A stretch of 6,644 nt of DNA from Clostridia bacterium (GCA_017395715.1 JAFQNZ010000023.1:1-6644); one strand, 5' to 3'. Shown: positions 1 to 5,935, numbered from the stretch's first letter. Made by a program: numbers and translations. The notes: generated from the letters alone by a model not told the origin.

Positions 1-1382
1 AGCTCTTTGGGATCGTATTCGCGAATATCGTGTCCGTCAAGCAGGATCCTGCCTTCGGTGGGGTCATAAAGACGTGTGAGAAGCTTTAAGAGCGTGGTTT
101 TGCCCGCGCCGTTAAGTCCGACAAGGACAACGGTATCGCGCGGTTCAAGCTTGATATTGATATCGTTCAAAACCTTGCGCTCGGTACCGGGATAGGAGAA
201 GCTGACATGCTCAAATTCGATCGTATGAGGCGCATGGTGTTCAGGTACTCTTGCTTCGGGAATTGACGGCACGATGGTTTTTTCCTCTTTCATAAAGAGG
301 ATCATGTTATCGATAAAGAGTGTGCCTTCGTAAATGGTGGCGGTGGTGGTGATCAGCGCGGCAACCGCCGAGGAGACCGAGTTCAAAGCGTTCGTGTACA
401 GCGAATAATCGCCGATCTCACTGATGCCGGTGGCAATCATGTAAAAGAGAATACAGTTGAGCACCGACGTGCCGAGGGTGATAAGAATTTGCCAGATACC
501 TTCGGCGCGGATCAGCTTTTTGATGCCTGAGAAATATCTGCCGAACACTTCGTTGTAGCGGCCGATGAAAAGATCCGAAAGGTTAAATAGACGTACTTCC
601 TTGACAAGGTCTTTGTTGACAAGAACGCCCGAATAGTAAGACATCTGACGGCGGTCTTTCGAACGGTGGCGCATATAGAGAAAGTTTTTGCGGCGGAATA
701 TAAAGTTGACAACTGCCGAAAGGATCGAAAGCAGCACGAATACCACCATGAAAAGAGGAGCCATGGGGTTCAAATTGGGCAGAACGCCAACGAGTACCAC
801 AATGAAGGAGATCATGCTGATGATGCGGCTGACCATCGAGAAGGTAGCGTTCAGAATGTTGATGGGGCGCATACCCGCTTCGCGGTTGGCGTTTTCCATG
901 CGCTCGTAAAAGTCGGGCATATCGAAGGAGGCAAGGTCGATCTCCTTGGCTTTTTGCATGATCTTGACCTTGATGTGGTTGGTGACCACTTCGCCCGAAA
1001 TGCGTGTGACGATGTTATTGATCGCATTGACAAGGCTGTTAAAGAAGGTAAAGCCGAATTGCCACATAAGCGCAATCAAAACTTCATTGGCGCTTGCTTC
1101 GTTCATCAGCGAGGCGGTGATAACATTCAACAGATTGGCGGTTATGTATGCACCCAGAACGGGAATCACACCGTTGAAGAGCGCCATAAAACCCATCAAA
1201 AAGACAAGCGAGGGCTTGGCTTCCCAAACAAGTGCCACGGTATAGAAAAGACGCACGAAGAAAGTCTTGGTGATATTTTTTAAGTAGCGGGGTACTTCCT
1301 TGATGTTTTTGGGCTTGGGTTCACGAAGCTTGGCGTACATATCCTCGCGTCCGCCGGGCGGTCCGAATCCTCCGGGTCCCAT
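1..1382 (-). CDS. ABC exporter, fused permease-ATPase (partial, 3' end outside window)
   Basis: Membrane transporter half that would use ATP to export an unknown substrate; it should work as a homo- or heterodimer. The visible 460 residues start with a Gly/Pro-rich cytoplasmic tail (1-14). Hydrophobic segments lie near 58-80, 100-120, 180-201, 207-229, 296-319 and 330-357, i.e. the six-helix type I exporter domain. A coupling-helix-like stretch (DMPDFYERMENA) lies at 154-165. The ATPase domain starts near 388 with an aromatic A-loop (FSYPG, 395-399) and Walker A GLNGAGKTT (422-430, bases 93-119). Q-loop, LSGGQ signature, Walker B and H-loop are beyond the edge, so activity cannot be judged. 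The start at 1382 has an AAAGGAAG ribosome site (1390-1397) 7 bases upstream; an internal ATG at 1340 has a weaker site. It is divergent from folT and not obviously tied to folate. Such exporters often come as adjacent pairs, so a partner may follow on the left. Substrate unknown. Confidence 0.93.
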   Translation of the reverse strand, partial: MGPGGFGPPGGREDMYAKLREPKPKNIKEVPRYLKNITKTFFVRLFYTVALVWEAKPSLVFLMGFMALFNGVIPVLGAYITANLLNVITASLMNEASANEVLIALMWQFGFTFFNSLVNAINNIVTRISGEVVTNHIKVKIMQKAKEIDLASFDMPDFYERMENANREAGMRPINILNATFSMVSRIISMISFIVVLVGVLPNLNPMAPLFMVVFVLLSILSAVVNFIFRRKNFLYMRHRSKDRRQMSYYSGVLVNKDLVKEVRLFNLSDLFIGRYNEVFGRYFSGIKKLIRAEGIWQILITLGTSVLNCILFYMIATGISEIGDYSLYTNALNSVSSAVAALITTTATIYEGTLFIDNMILFMKEEKTIVPSIPEARVPEHHAPHTIEFEHVSFSYPGTERKVLNDINIKLEPRDTVVLVGLNGAGKTTLLKLLTRLYDPTEGRILLDGHDIREYDPKE

Positions 1383-1407
1383 AGAATCACTTCCTTTACA
1401 TTTTGGC

Positions 1408-1429
1408 ATAATACCATACGTAGTATTAT
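1408..1429. promoter_or_regulatory. Perfect inverted repeat, candidate operator
   Basis: ATAATAC (1408-1414) and its exact complement GTATTAT (1423-1429) are separated by 8 bases; the spacer itself ends in the palindrome TACGTA (1417-1422). The repeat covers most of the -10 box and the predicted transcription start of the minus-strand exporter gene. A dyad of this size and place is what a dimeric repressor (MarR, TetR or similar) would bind, and such repressors commonly control drug-exporter genes. The regulator itself is not in the window. Alternatively it could be a weak RNA hairpin at the very 5' end of the transcript, or chance in AT-rich DNA. Confidence 0.4.
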
Positions 1430-1453
1430 ACACCTCTTTTCGGAACAATGCAA
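1425..1453 (-). promoter_or_regulatory. Putative SigA promoter of the ABC exporter gene
   Basis: On the minus strand a perfect -10 box TATAAT (1425-1430) is preceded, 17 bases upstream, by TTGCAT (1448-1453), which keeps only the TTG of the -35 consensus. The predicted start is near 1418, giving a leader of about 35 bases before the ATG at 1382. The poor -35 box suggests either low basal activity or help from an activator. It overlaps the inverted repeat at 1408-1429. Confidence 0.5.
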
Positions 1454-1471
1454 GGAATGAATGAAAATTTT

Positions 1472-1497
1472 TTCAATATCCGAGAAAAAATATTGAA
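1472..1497. repeat. AT-rich inverted repeat in the divergent spacer
   Basis: TTCAATAT (1472-1479) and ATATTGAA (1490-1497) form an 8-base perfect dyad with a 10-base spacer. The half-site ATATTGA recurs at 1551-1557, where it overlaps the -35 box of the folT promoter. The surrounding 1455-1570 is strongly A/T with many A and T runs and holds no credible gene; the short open frames there lack ribosome sites and start inside control DNA. It may act as an UP element or regulator site, but repeats of this size arise easily in such DNA. Confidence 0.25.
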
Positions 1498-1553
1498 CAA
1501 AATTGAAAAATTTATGTCAAGTGATAAAAAATATTTTTTTCTTTCGGGAAATA

Positions 1554-1581
1554 TTGACTTTTTTTTCTTTTGTGCTATACT
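1554..1581 (+). promoter_or_regulatory. SigA promoter of the folT-folC operon
   Basis: A -35 box TTGACT (1554-1559) is followed after 16 bases by TATACT (1576-1581), and TG at 1573-1574 makes an extended -10 (TGCTATACT). The -35 lies directly downstream of long A/T runs resembling an UP element. The predicted start near 1588 gives a leader of about 195 bases, enough for the whole riboswitch and its expression platform. All parts point to a strong constitutive promoter, with control left to the RNA leader. Confidence 0.8.
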
Positions 1582-1614
1582 ATTCCATGTCAAAGATGAT
1601 GGCGTTATGCCAAA

Positions 1615-1713
1615 GAAGAGTAAAGATTCATTCGTTAAGTGTCCGAAGGACGGGGAGTTGCCGTCGGAACGAAAAGCGAAATCGCTTGCGGTTTGAGTCT
1701 TGCATCCCGCTTC
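1615..1713 (+). promoter_or_regulatory. THF riboswitch aptamer, class I (folT motif)
   Basis: Leader RNA that binds reduced folate (THF) and controls folate genes. The conserved elements are GTTAAGTG (1634-1641, preceded by C) and TTGCATCC (1700-1707), both hallmarks of the known folT-motif RNAs. The visible fold is: P1 GAAG (1615-1618) with CTTC (1710-1713); P2 AAGATTCA (1623-1630) with TGAGTCTT (1694-1701), eight pairs including one G-U; P3 TTCGTT (1631-1636) with AACGAA (1668-1673), continued by CCG 1643-1645 with CGG 1665-1667 and ACGG 1650-1653 with CCGT 1661-1664; and a third arm AAGCG (1674-1678) with CGCTT (1683-1687). Loop bases GGA (1654-1656) can pair with TCC (1705-1707), giving the pseudoknot expected for this class. 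The downstream gene is folT, the usual partner. The match is by memory of the family, not a covariance search. Confidence 0.92.
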
Positions 1714-1737
1714 ACAAAACAAAAGAAAAGCTTTTTG

Positions 1738-1773
1738 CCTTCTTTATTGCTTTGGAAACGAGGATAAAGGAGG
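1738..1773 (+). promoter_or_regulatory. Riboswitch expression platform: hairpin hiding the folT ribosome site
   Basis: The folT SD lies in AAAGGAGGT (1766-1774), 9 bases before the ATG. The bases ATAAAGGAGG (1764-1773) pair with CCTTCTTTAT (1738-1747) in a 10-pair helix with one U-G pair, around a 16-base loop, so the whole SD core is buried. The blocking strand CTTCTTT (1739-1745) is also an exact complement of AAAGAAG (1612-1618), which contains the 5' strand of aptamer helix P1. The two pairings exclude each other. Inferred logic: with THF bound, P1 forms, the blocking strand is free and translation is off; without THF, the P1 strand takes up the blocker and the SD is open. No GC-rich stem with a U-tract is seen, so translational control is favoured over termination. 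Confidence 0.75.
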
Positions 1774-1782
1774 TATTTTTAT

Positions 1783-2307
1783 ATGAAAAAAGAAAGAAAC
1801 AGAAATCATCTGCGTGTGTTGGTGTTTGCATCGATCCTCTGCGCGCTTACCGTAATTTTAGCGCAGTACGCTTCGATCAAGATCGGCTCTTCGCACCGCA
1901 TCGGACTTGGCAGCTTGCCGATTCTGCTCGCAGGGTGTTTCTTTGGTCCTATTGTCGGTATGGCAGTGGGACTTGTGGGTGATATTGTGGGCTGTGCCGT
2001 GTTTTACGGGCTTGGTTCATTGATTCCGCTTGTGACGCTCGGTTGTGCGGCAGAAGGACTTATCGCGGGTTTTCTTGGTAAGAAGCTGACCAAACCCTCT
2101 CTTGTGCTGTCGGCTTTTGTGCCGCATATTGCAGGCTCGATGATTCTCAAAAGCATCGGTCTTTGGATGTACTACAAAACACCCCTTGATGTGCTTGTGT
2201 GGCGTGTTCCCGTGGTGCTTTTAGAAAGTGTTTTGATTGCACTGTTACTTGTGCTTCTCGGTACAAATCCCGCGATTCAAAAAGCTGTGAAGAGGTTGAA
2301 AAAATGA
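1783..2307 (+). CDS. folT: Folate-specific ECF transporter S component
   Basis: Small integral membrane protein that binds folate and, together with the shared energising module (EcfA, EcfA', EcfT, not in this window), imports it. The product has 174 residues, the usual size for S components. About six hydrophobic segments are visible, roughly at 11-31, 43-60, 61-78, 80-98, 106-127 and 141-161, with a basic N-terminal tail and a basic C-terminal end. The stretch RIGLGSLPILLAG (39-51) followed by a Gly-rich GMAVGLVGD (59-67) and PLVTLG (82-87) is typical of the folate family of S components. The start ATG at 1783 has the strong AAAGGAGGT site, itself masked by the riboswitch hairpin. The THF riboswitch upstream and folC downstream fix the substrate as folate much better than the protein sequence alone could. 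Translation is probably coupled to folC through the ATGA overlap. Confidence 0.93.
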   Translation: MKKERNRNHLRVLVFASILCALTVILAQYASIKIGSSHRIGLGSLPILLAGCFFGPIVGMAVGLVGDIVGCAVFYGLGSLIPLVTLGCAAEGLIAGFLGKKLTKPSLVLSAFVPHIAGSMILKSIGLWMYYKTPLDVLVWRVPVVLLESVLIALLLVLLGTNPAIQKAVKRLKK

Positions 2308-3587
2308 CATACGAAGAAACGATTGCTTATATTCATTCGGTGAATTGGCGGGGAAGCCGCCCGGGGCTTTCGCGCATCACCGAGCTGCTTGACAAGCTTG
2401 GAAATCCGCAAAAGTCGCTCCGCTGTGTGCATATTGCAGGCACAAACGGCAAGGGCTCAACCTCTGCCATGCTTGATTCGATTTTGCGTGAGGCGGGCTA
2501 CAAAGTGGGACTTTTTACCTCGCCTTATATTGAAAGCTTTAATGAGCGCATCATGTATGACGGTGCGCCGATCGCTGATGATGATCTTTGCCGACTTGTT
2601 TCTATGATCGCACCGATTGCCGAAGCGATGGCTGACCCACCTACCGAATTTGAACTGATCACGGCGCTTGGCTTTGTGTACTTCAAAGAAAAGGGCTGTG
2701 ACGTTGTGGTGCTAGAAGTGGGCATGGGCGGAAGGCTTGATTCCACCAATGTGATTGAAGATCCCTATCTTTCAATCATCACGGGAATTGCACTTGACCA
2801 CGTAGGCTTTCTTGGCGATACAGTGGAACAGATTGCTGCCGAAAAGGCAGGTGTGATCAAAGAGGGTGTGCCTGTTTTATACGGCGGGGAGATCCCTTCG
2901 GTGAAAGAGATCATCGAACAGACCGCCAAAGAGATAAATGCGCCTTTTTATCAGACTGACCGAACCTCTCTTACTGTAAAAAAAGCGGATTTTGCGGGCA
3001 CTGTTCTGGATTATGACGGCATGAACGATTTGTTTTTGCAGCTTCTCGGTTTGTATCAACCTCGAAATCTTGCCACGGTGGTAACAGCGGCAAAACTTTT
3101 GACAACACGCGGACTTTTGATTTCCGATTCTGCCATCCGAGAGGGCATTGCCAAAACCAAATGGAAAGCGCGCTTTGAGGTGCTTTGCGAAAAGCCTCTT
3201 TTCCTTTTTGACGGCTCGCACAATATGCAAGGCATCGATGCGGCGTGCGAAGCGTTTGCCCATTATTTCGGAAATGAAAAGCTGTATCTTGTTACCGGTG
3301 TGATGGCAGACAAGGCGTATGACGCCATGGCAGATCAGCTTGTGCGCTTTGCCAAAAAGGTGTTTGCCGTAACGCCCGACAATCCGCGCGCGCTTGCGGC
3401 AAAAGACTTGGCTTCGCTTTACCGCGAAAAGGGCGTGGATGCCGAAAGCTTTGAGAGTGTGGCAGATGCGGTTTTGGCGGCGCTCTCACAGGCAGAGAAA
3501 AACGGCTATGCGGTGGCAGCACTCGGCTCGCTTTATATGTACGGAGAAGTAAAAGCAGCGCTTGAAAAAAATTATAAGACAGAATAA
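2304..3587 (+). CDS. folC: Folylpolyglutamate synthase / dihydrofolate synthase
   Basis: Cytoplasmic Mur-ligase-type enzyme that uses ATP to add glutamate to reduced folates, which retains them in the cell and suits folate enzymes; many bacterial FolC proteins also make dihydrofolate from dihydropteroate. The product has 427 residues, normal for the family. Visible motifs: P-loop GTNGKGS (46-52), FTSPYIESFNERI (71-83), EVGMGGRLDSTN (138-149), LDHVGFLGDT (164-173) with EKAGVIK (180-186), and the C-terminal domain motif DGSHN (303-307; often DGAHN). The common WPGRFE motif reads WKARFE here (287-292), a mild deviation. The start at 2304 overlaps the folT stop as ATGA and has AGAGG (2291-2295) 8 bases upstream; the frame is open back to 2199 but that part lies inside folT. 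Paired with FolT it suggests uptake and trapping of external folate. Whether it also has dihydrofolate synthase activity cannot be read from sequence. Confidence 0.95.
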   Translation: MTYEETIAYIHSVNWRGSRPGLSRITELLDKLGNPQKSLRCVHIAGTNGKGSTSAMLDSILREAGYKVGLFTSPYIESFNERIMYDGAPIADDDLCRLVSMIAPIAEAMADPPTEFELITALGFVYFKEKGCDVVVLEVGMGGRLDSTNVIEDPYLSIITGIALDHVGFLGDTVEQIAAEKAGVIKEGVPVLYGGEIPSVKEIIEQTAKEINAPFYQTDRTSLTVKKADFAGTVLDYDGMNDLFLQLLGLYQPRNLATVVTAAKLLTTRGLLISDSAIREGIAKTKWKARFEVLCEKPLFLFDGSHNMQGIDAACEAFAHYFGNEKLYLVTGVMADKAYDAMADQLVRFAKKVFAVTPDNPRALAAKDLASLYREKGVDAESFESVADAVLAALSQAEKNGYAVAALGSLYMYGEVKAALEKNYKTE

Positions 3588-3615
3588 AAATTGGTTATTT
3601 TATTTCGTTTTTCGG

Positions 3616-3644
3616 TTGACATTTATGGGGGAATGAGGTATAAT
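3616..3644 (+). promoter_or_regulatory. Perfect consensus SigA promoter of the sugar-enzyme operon
   Basis: TTGACA (3616-3621), a 17-base spacer and TATAAT (3639-3644) match the vegetative consensus at all twelve positions with ideal spacing. The predicted transcription start is near 3651, within a few bases of the GTG (3650) and ATG (3653) that open the next reading frame. Between the folC stop (3587) and the -35 box there is only a weak all-A/T stem (AATAAAA, TTTTATT), so some readthrough from folC is possible. Confidence 0.88.
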
Positions 3645-3652
3645 TTTCGGTG

Positions 3653-3940
3653 ATGGGTAACGATGAGCCGCTCTCGCTGTATGACGAGAGTTTGATGGAA
3701 GAATGGCTTGCGGTCGTGGGTATGCGCCTGTTTGTCGAGCAGTATTTTGAACTGAAATTCGGTAGCGGCGATTTTTCCGCATATTCCGAAAAATCGGCGA
3801 AGAACCGCAAGATGGCGGCAACAGCCATCTTCAAAAACGGCTATCACTTAGCGGCACTCAAAAGAATCGCCGCGTCTAAAAGCGTTCCCGCATCGGTGGC
3901 TATGCTTGCCGATGCTACATACACGATTGAAACACGATAA
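3653..3940 (+). CDS. Small uncharacterised protein, apparently leaderless mRNA
   Basis: A protein of 95 residues that I do not recognise. Codon use matches the neighbours, and the gene sits 18 bases before an isomerase gene, so it is probably real. The sequence looks soluble and helical: an acidic N-terminal part (ESLMEEW near 13-19), a hydrophobic/aromatic stretch LFVEQYFELKF, then a basic region YSEKSAKNRK and two likely helices around AIFKNGYHLAALKRIA. No signal peptide, membrane helix or metal motif is seen. The frame is closed upstream by TAA at 3641, which lies inside the -10 box, so the start can only be GTG 3650, ATG 3653 or an internal codon. GAGG at 3635-3638 is 14 bases from ATG 3653 and would not be in the transcript. 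ATG 3695 has GAGAG just upstream, but within a small hairpin (3671-3676 with 3685-3690). It could be a whole small protein or a remnant that lost its 5' end. Confidence 0.65.
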   Translation: MGNDEPLSLYDESLMEEWLAVVGMRLFVEQYFELKFGSGDFSAYSEKSAKNRKMAATAIFKNGYHLAALKRIAASKSVPASVAMLADATYTIETR

Positions 3941-3958
3941 AAGACAGGAGAAAAAACT

Positions 3959-4807
3959 ATGTATCCTTTTCCGATCGGCGCAATGCTCGATTCCTTCCGC
4001 ACCGATACCTTTACTGCTATCCGCAAAGCGGCGTCAGTTGGTGCTGTGGGTCTTCAAATGTATTCCACTACCGGCGAAAACTCGCCCGAAAATATGACAG
4101 TCACCCGTAAAAATGAGATCATGGCTACCATGCGTGACAACGGTCTTGTGTTTTCCGCTTTGTGTGGTGACCTTGGCTTTGGCTTTGGTAATGCCGAGAG
4201 AAATCCCGCGCTGATTGAAAAATCCAAGCGCATTTTGGAGCTTGCCAAAGAACTGGAAACGAACGTGGTGACCACGCACATCGGTGTGATTCCGAAAGAC
4301 TCCTCGCACGATCGCTACAAGATCATGCAAGAGGCTTGCCACACACTTGCCGAATATGCCGATTCGATGCAGGCGCATTTTGCCATTGAAACAGGACCCG
4401 AAACGGCAGACGTTCTGAAGGGCTTTCTCGATTCGCTCGGCAGCCGCGGCGTGGCGGTCAACCTTGACCCGGCAAACTTTGTGATGGTAACGGGTGACGA
4501 CCCCGTGAAGGCGGTCTATACGCTGAAGGACTATATAGTACACACGCACGCCAAAGACGGTATCAAGCTGTTTGACAAAGATCCCGAAATGATCTACAAG
4601 GTGATTGACGATGCGCTTGCTCATCTTGGCAAGGCATATCAGGAAGTGCCGCTCGGCAAGGGCTCTGTGGATTTTCCGAATTACATCAAGGCGCTTGATG
4701 AGATTGGCTACCGCGGCTTTTTGACGATTGAAAGAGAAGTGGGCGACGATCCCGAAAAGGATATCCGCGATGCGGTATGCTTCCTTAAGAATCTGACCGG
4801 CAGATAA
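3959..4807 (+). CDS. Sugar phosphate isomerase/epimerase-like TIM-barrel protein
   Basis: A 282-residue member of the xylose-isomerase-like (AP endonuclease 2) TIM-barrel superfamily, metal-dependent enzymes that isomerise, epimerise, dehydrate or cleave sugars, inosose and related ketones. Candidate metal or catalytic residues in order along the barrel are: His107 in TTHIGV, Glu144 in IETGPE, Asp170 in NLDPANF, His197 in HTHAKD and Glu258 in TIERE; this Glu-Asp-His-Glu order fits the family. A late PLGKGSVDFPNYIKAL segment (231-246) is also typical. The start ATG at 3959 has AGGAG (3946-3950) at 8 bases. The gene ends 18 bases before an oxidoreductase gene of the Gfo/Idh/MocA family, a pairing common in catabolism of inositols, unusual sugars and glycosides. 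No signal peptide, so cytoplasmic. Substrate unknown; a true AP endonuclease role is unlikely in this setting. Confidence 0.88.
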   Translation: MYPFPIGAMLDSFRTDTFTAIRKAASVGAVGLQMYSTTGENSPENMTVTRKNEIMATMRDNGLVFSALCGDLGFGFGNAERNPALIEKSKRILELAKELETNVVTTHIGVIPKDSSHDRYKIMQEACHTLAEYADSMQAHFAIETGPETADVLKGFLDSLGSRGVAVNLDPANFVMVTGDDPVKAVYTLKDYIVHTHAKDGIKLFDKDPEMIYKVIDDALAHLGKAYQEVPLGKGSVDFPNYIKALDEIGYRGFLTIEREVGDDPEKDIRDAVCFLKNLTGR

Positions 4808-4825
4808 ACCAGAAAGGATACGATT

Positions 4826-5887
4826 ATGCTGAATATTGCGATTATCGGCGTGGGTAACATTGCCGAAACACATATGCTTGCGTATCGCGCCAACCCCGAA
4901 GTGAATGTGGTGGCGTTTTGCGATATCAATCCCGACCGTCTTGCTTTTATGGGCGAAAAATGGGGTGTGACCAAGCTTTTTACCGATATGAACGAAATGT
5001 TCAAGGAAGTTCCCGAAATTGACGCTGTCAGCGTTTGTACATGGAATGCGGCACACGCGCCTTGCACCATTGCCGCCTTGAAGGCAGGCAAGCACGTGCT
5101 TTGCGAAAAGCCGATGGCGATGAATGCCAAAGAGGCGCAAGAGATGGCAGACACCGCCAAAGAATGCGGCAAGCTTCTGATGATTGGCTTTGTACGCCGT
5201 CACGGCAATGATGCCAAGATCGTGAGAGAATTTTTGGATTCGGGTTATTTTGGCGAGCTGTATTACACCAAGGCGACTTATCTGCGCCGCAACGGCAACC
5301 CCGGCGGTTGGTTTGGCAATAAAGAGCTTTCGGGCGGCGGTCCCCTCATTGACCTCGGTGTGCACGTCATTGACCTTGTGCGCTTTATGCTCGGCAATCC
5401 CAAGCCTGTTTCGGTGTACGGTGCAACCTTCCAGAAGCTGTTTAACAGACCCGATATCAAGTGCGAAAAGGAATATCGTTCTACGAGCGAACTAGAGAAA
5501 GAAATCTGCAACGTAGAAGACTTGGCAAGTGCCATGATTCGTTTTGACAACGGTGCGGTGCTTTCGATTGAGGCGGCGTTCTCACTGAACATCAAGAAGA
5601 ATGAGGGCAAGATCGAGCTGTTCGGCACCAAGGGCGGCGCTAAGATGGACCCCAAACTTGAGCTTTACAGCGAAATGAACGGCTATATGACCGATATGTC
5701 GCTTTCCGGCATTGAAACCGCGCTTGATTTTAACGTGATCTTCCAAAACGAGATCAATCATTTTGTCGATTGTTTACAGGGAAGAGCAACCTGCATTGCG
5801 CCTGCTGAGGACGGCGTGATGCTGATGAAGATTCTTGACGGTGTGTATGAATCGGCAAGAAGCGCTCACGAGGTCGTGATCGACTGA
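4826..5887 (+). CDS. Gfo/Idh/MocA family NAD(P)-dependent oxidoreductase
   Basis: A 353-residue cytoplasmic dehydrogenase that should oxidise or reduce a hydroxyl of a sugar, cyclitol or glycoside with NAD(P). The N-terminal Rossmann fold is clear: beta strand then GVGNIAETH (8-16), an acidic residue Asp33 at the end of strand two that favours NAD over NADP, and CEKPMAMN (93-100) with the family's EKP motif whose lysine (95) is normally catalytic. The C-terminal alpha/beta domain carries GGGPLIDLGVHVIDL (170-184), where Asp176 and His180 are the usual active-site pair. Length is normal. AGAAAGGA (4811-4818) sits 7 bases before the ATG. It is the last gene of the three-gene unit from 3653 and probably works with the preceding TIM-barrel protein on one substrate. 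Inositol dehydrogenase, glucose-fructose oxidoreductase-like and 3-keto-glycoside-forming enzymes all share this fold, so the specific reaction is open. Confidence 0.93.
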   Translation: MLNIAIIGVGNIAETHMLAYRANPEVNVVAFCDINPDRLAFMGEKWGVTKLFTDMNEMFKEVPEIDAVSVCTWNAAHAPCTIAALKAGKHVLCEKPMAMNAKEAQEMADTAKECGKLLMIGFVRRHGNDAKIVREFLDSGYFGELYYTKATYLRRNGNPGGWFGNKELSGGGPLIDLGVHVIDLVRFMLGNPKPVSVYGATFQKLFNRPDIKCEKEYRSTSELEKEICNVEDLASAMIRFDNGAVLSIEAAFSLNIKKNEGKIELFGTKGGAKMDPKLELYSEMNGYMTDMSLSGIETALDFNVIFQNEINHFVDCLQGRATCIAPAEDGVMLMKILDGVYESARSAHEVVID

Positions 5888-5900
5888 TCATTGGAGCATA

Positions 5901-5935
5901 CACGCGGCGGTTCGGGCGTATGCAGACGCCGTGTG
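5901..5935 (+). other. GC-rich hairpin after the oxidoreductase gene
   Basis: CACGCGGCG (5901-5909) can pair with CGCCGTGTG (5927-5935) through nine pairs, one of them G-U. An alternative inner stem is GGCGT (5915-5919) with ACGCC (5926-5930). The following bases are ATCAAAATATAAT, not a U-tract, so an intrinsic terminator is not well supported. It might stabilise the 3' end of the sugar-operon transcript, or form part of the leader of the next gene if transcription reads through. Confidence 0.4.

Noticed and set aside
666..1283. Plus-strand open frame of 205 codons
   Set aside because: It lies wholly opposite the ABC exporter, whose minus-strand translation gives six membrane segments and a perfect Walker A; the plus-strand product is a His/Asp-rich shadow.
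1720..1745. Intrinsic terminator as the riboswitch output
   Set aside because: AAGAA/TTCTT plus GC/GC gives a short, interrupted, AT-rich stem without a proper U-tract; the helix over the ribosome site is far stronger, so translational control fits better.
1448..1982. Plus-strand open frames through the AT-rich spacer, riboswitch and folT start
   Set aside because: They run through the promoter and aptamer, or out of frame into folT, and have no usable ribosome site.
2199..2303. N-terminal extension of folC by 35 codons
   Set aside because: This part overlaps folT in another frame; the ATGA overlap with AGAGG upstream makes 2304 the natural start, and MTYEETIAYIHS is a typical FolC beginning.
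3588..3612. Intrinsic terminator after folC
   Set aside because: The only stem is seven A/T pairs (AATAAAA with TTTTATT) with no GC and only a broken T run after it; too weak to call.
4034..5365. Long minus-strand open frame (443 codons) opposite the isomerase and oxidoreductase genes
   Set aside because: It spans two well-supported genes and their intergenic gap on the other strand, has no recognisable domain, is rich in His/Arg/Lys in the manner of an antisense shadow, and lacks a convincing ribosome site.
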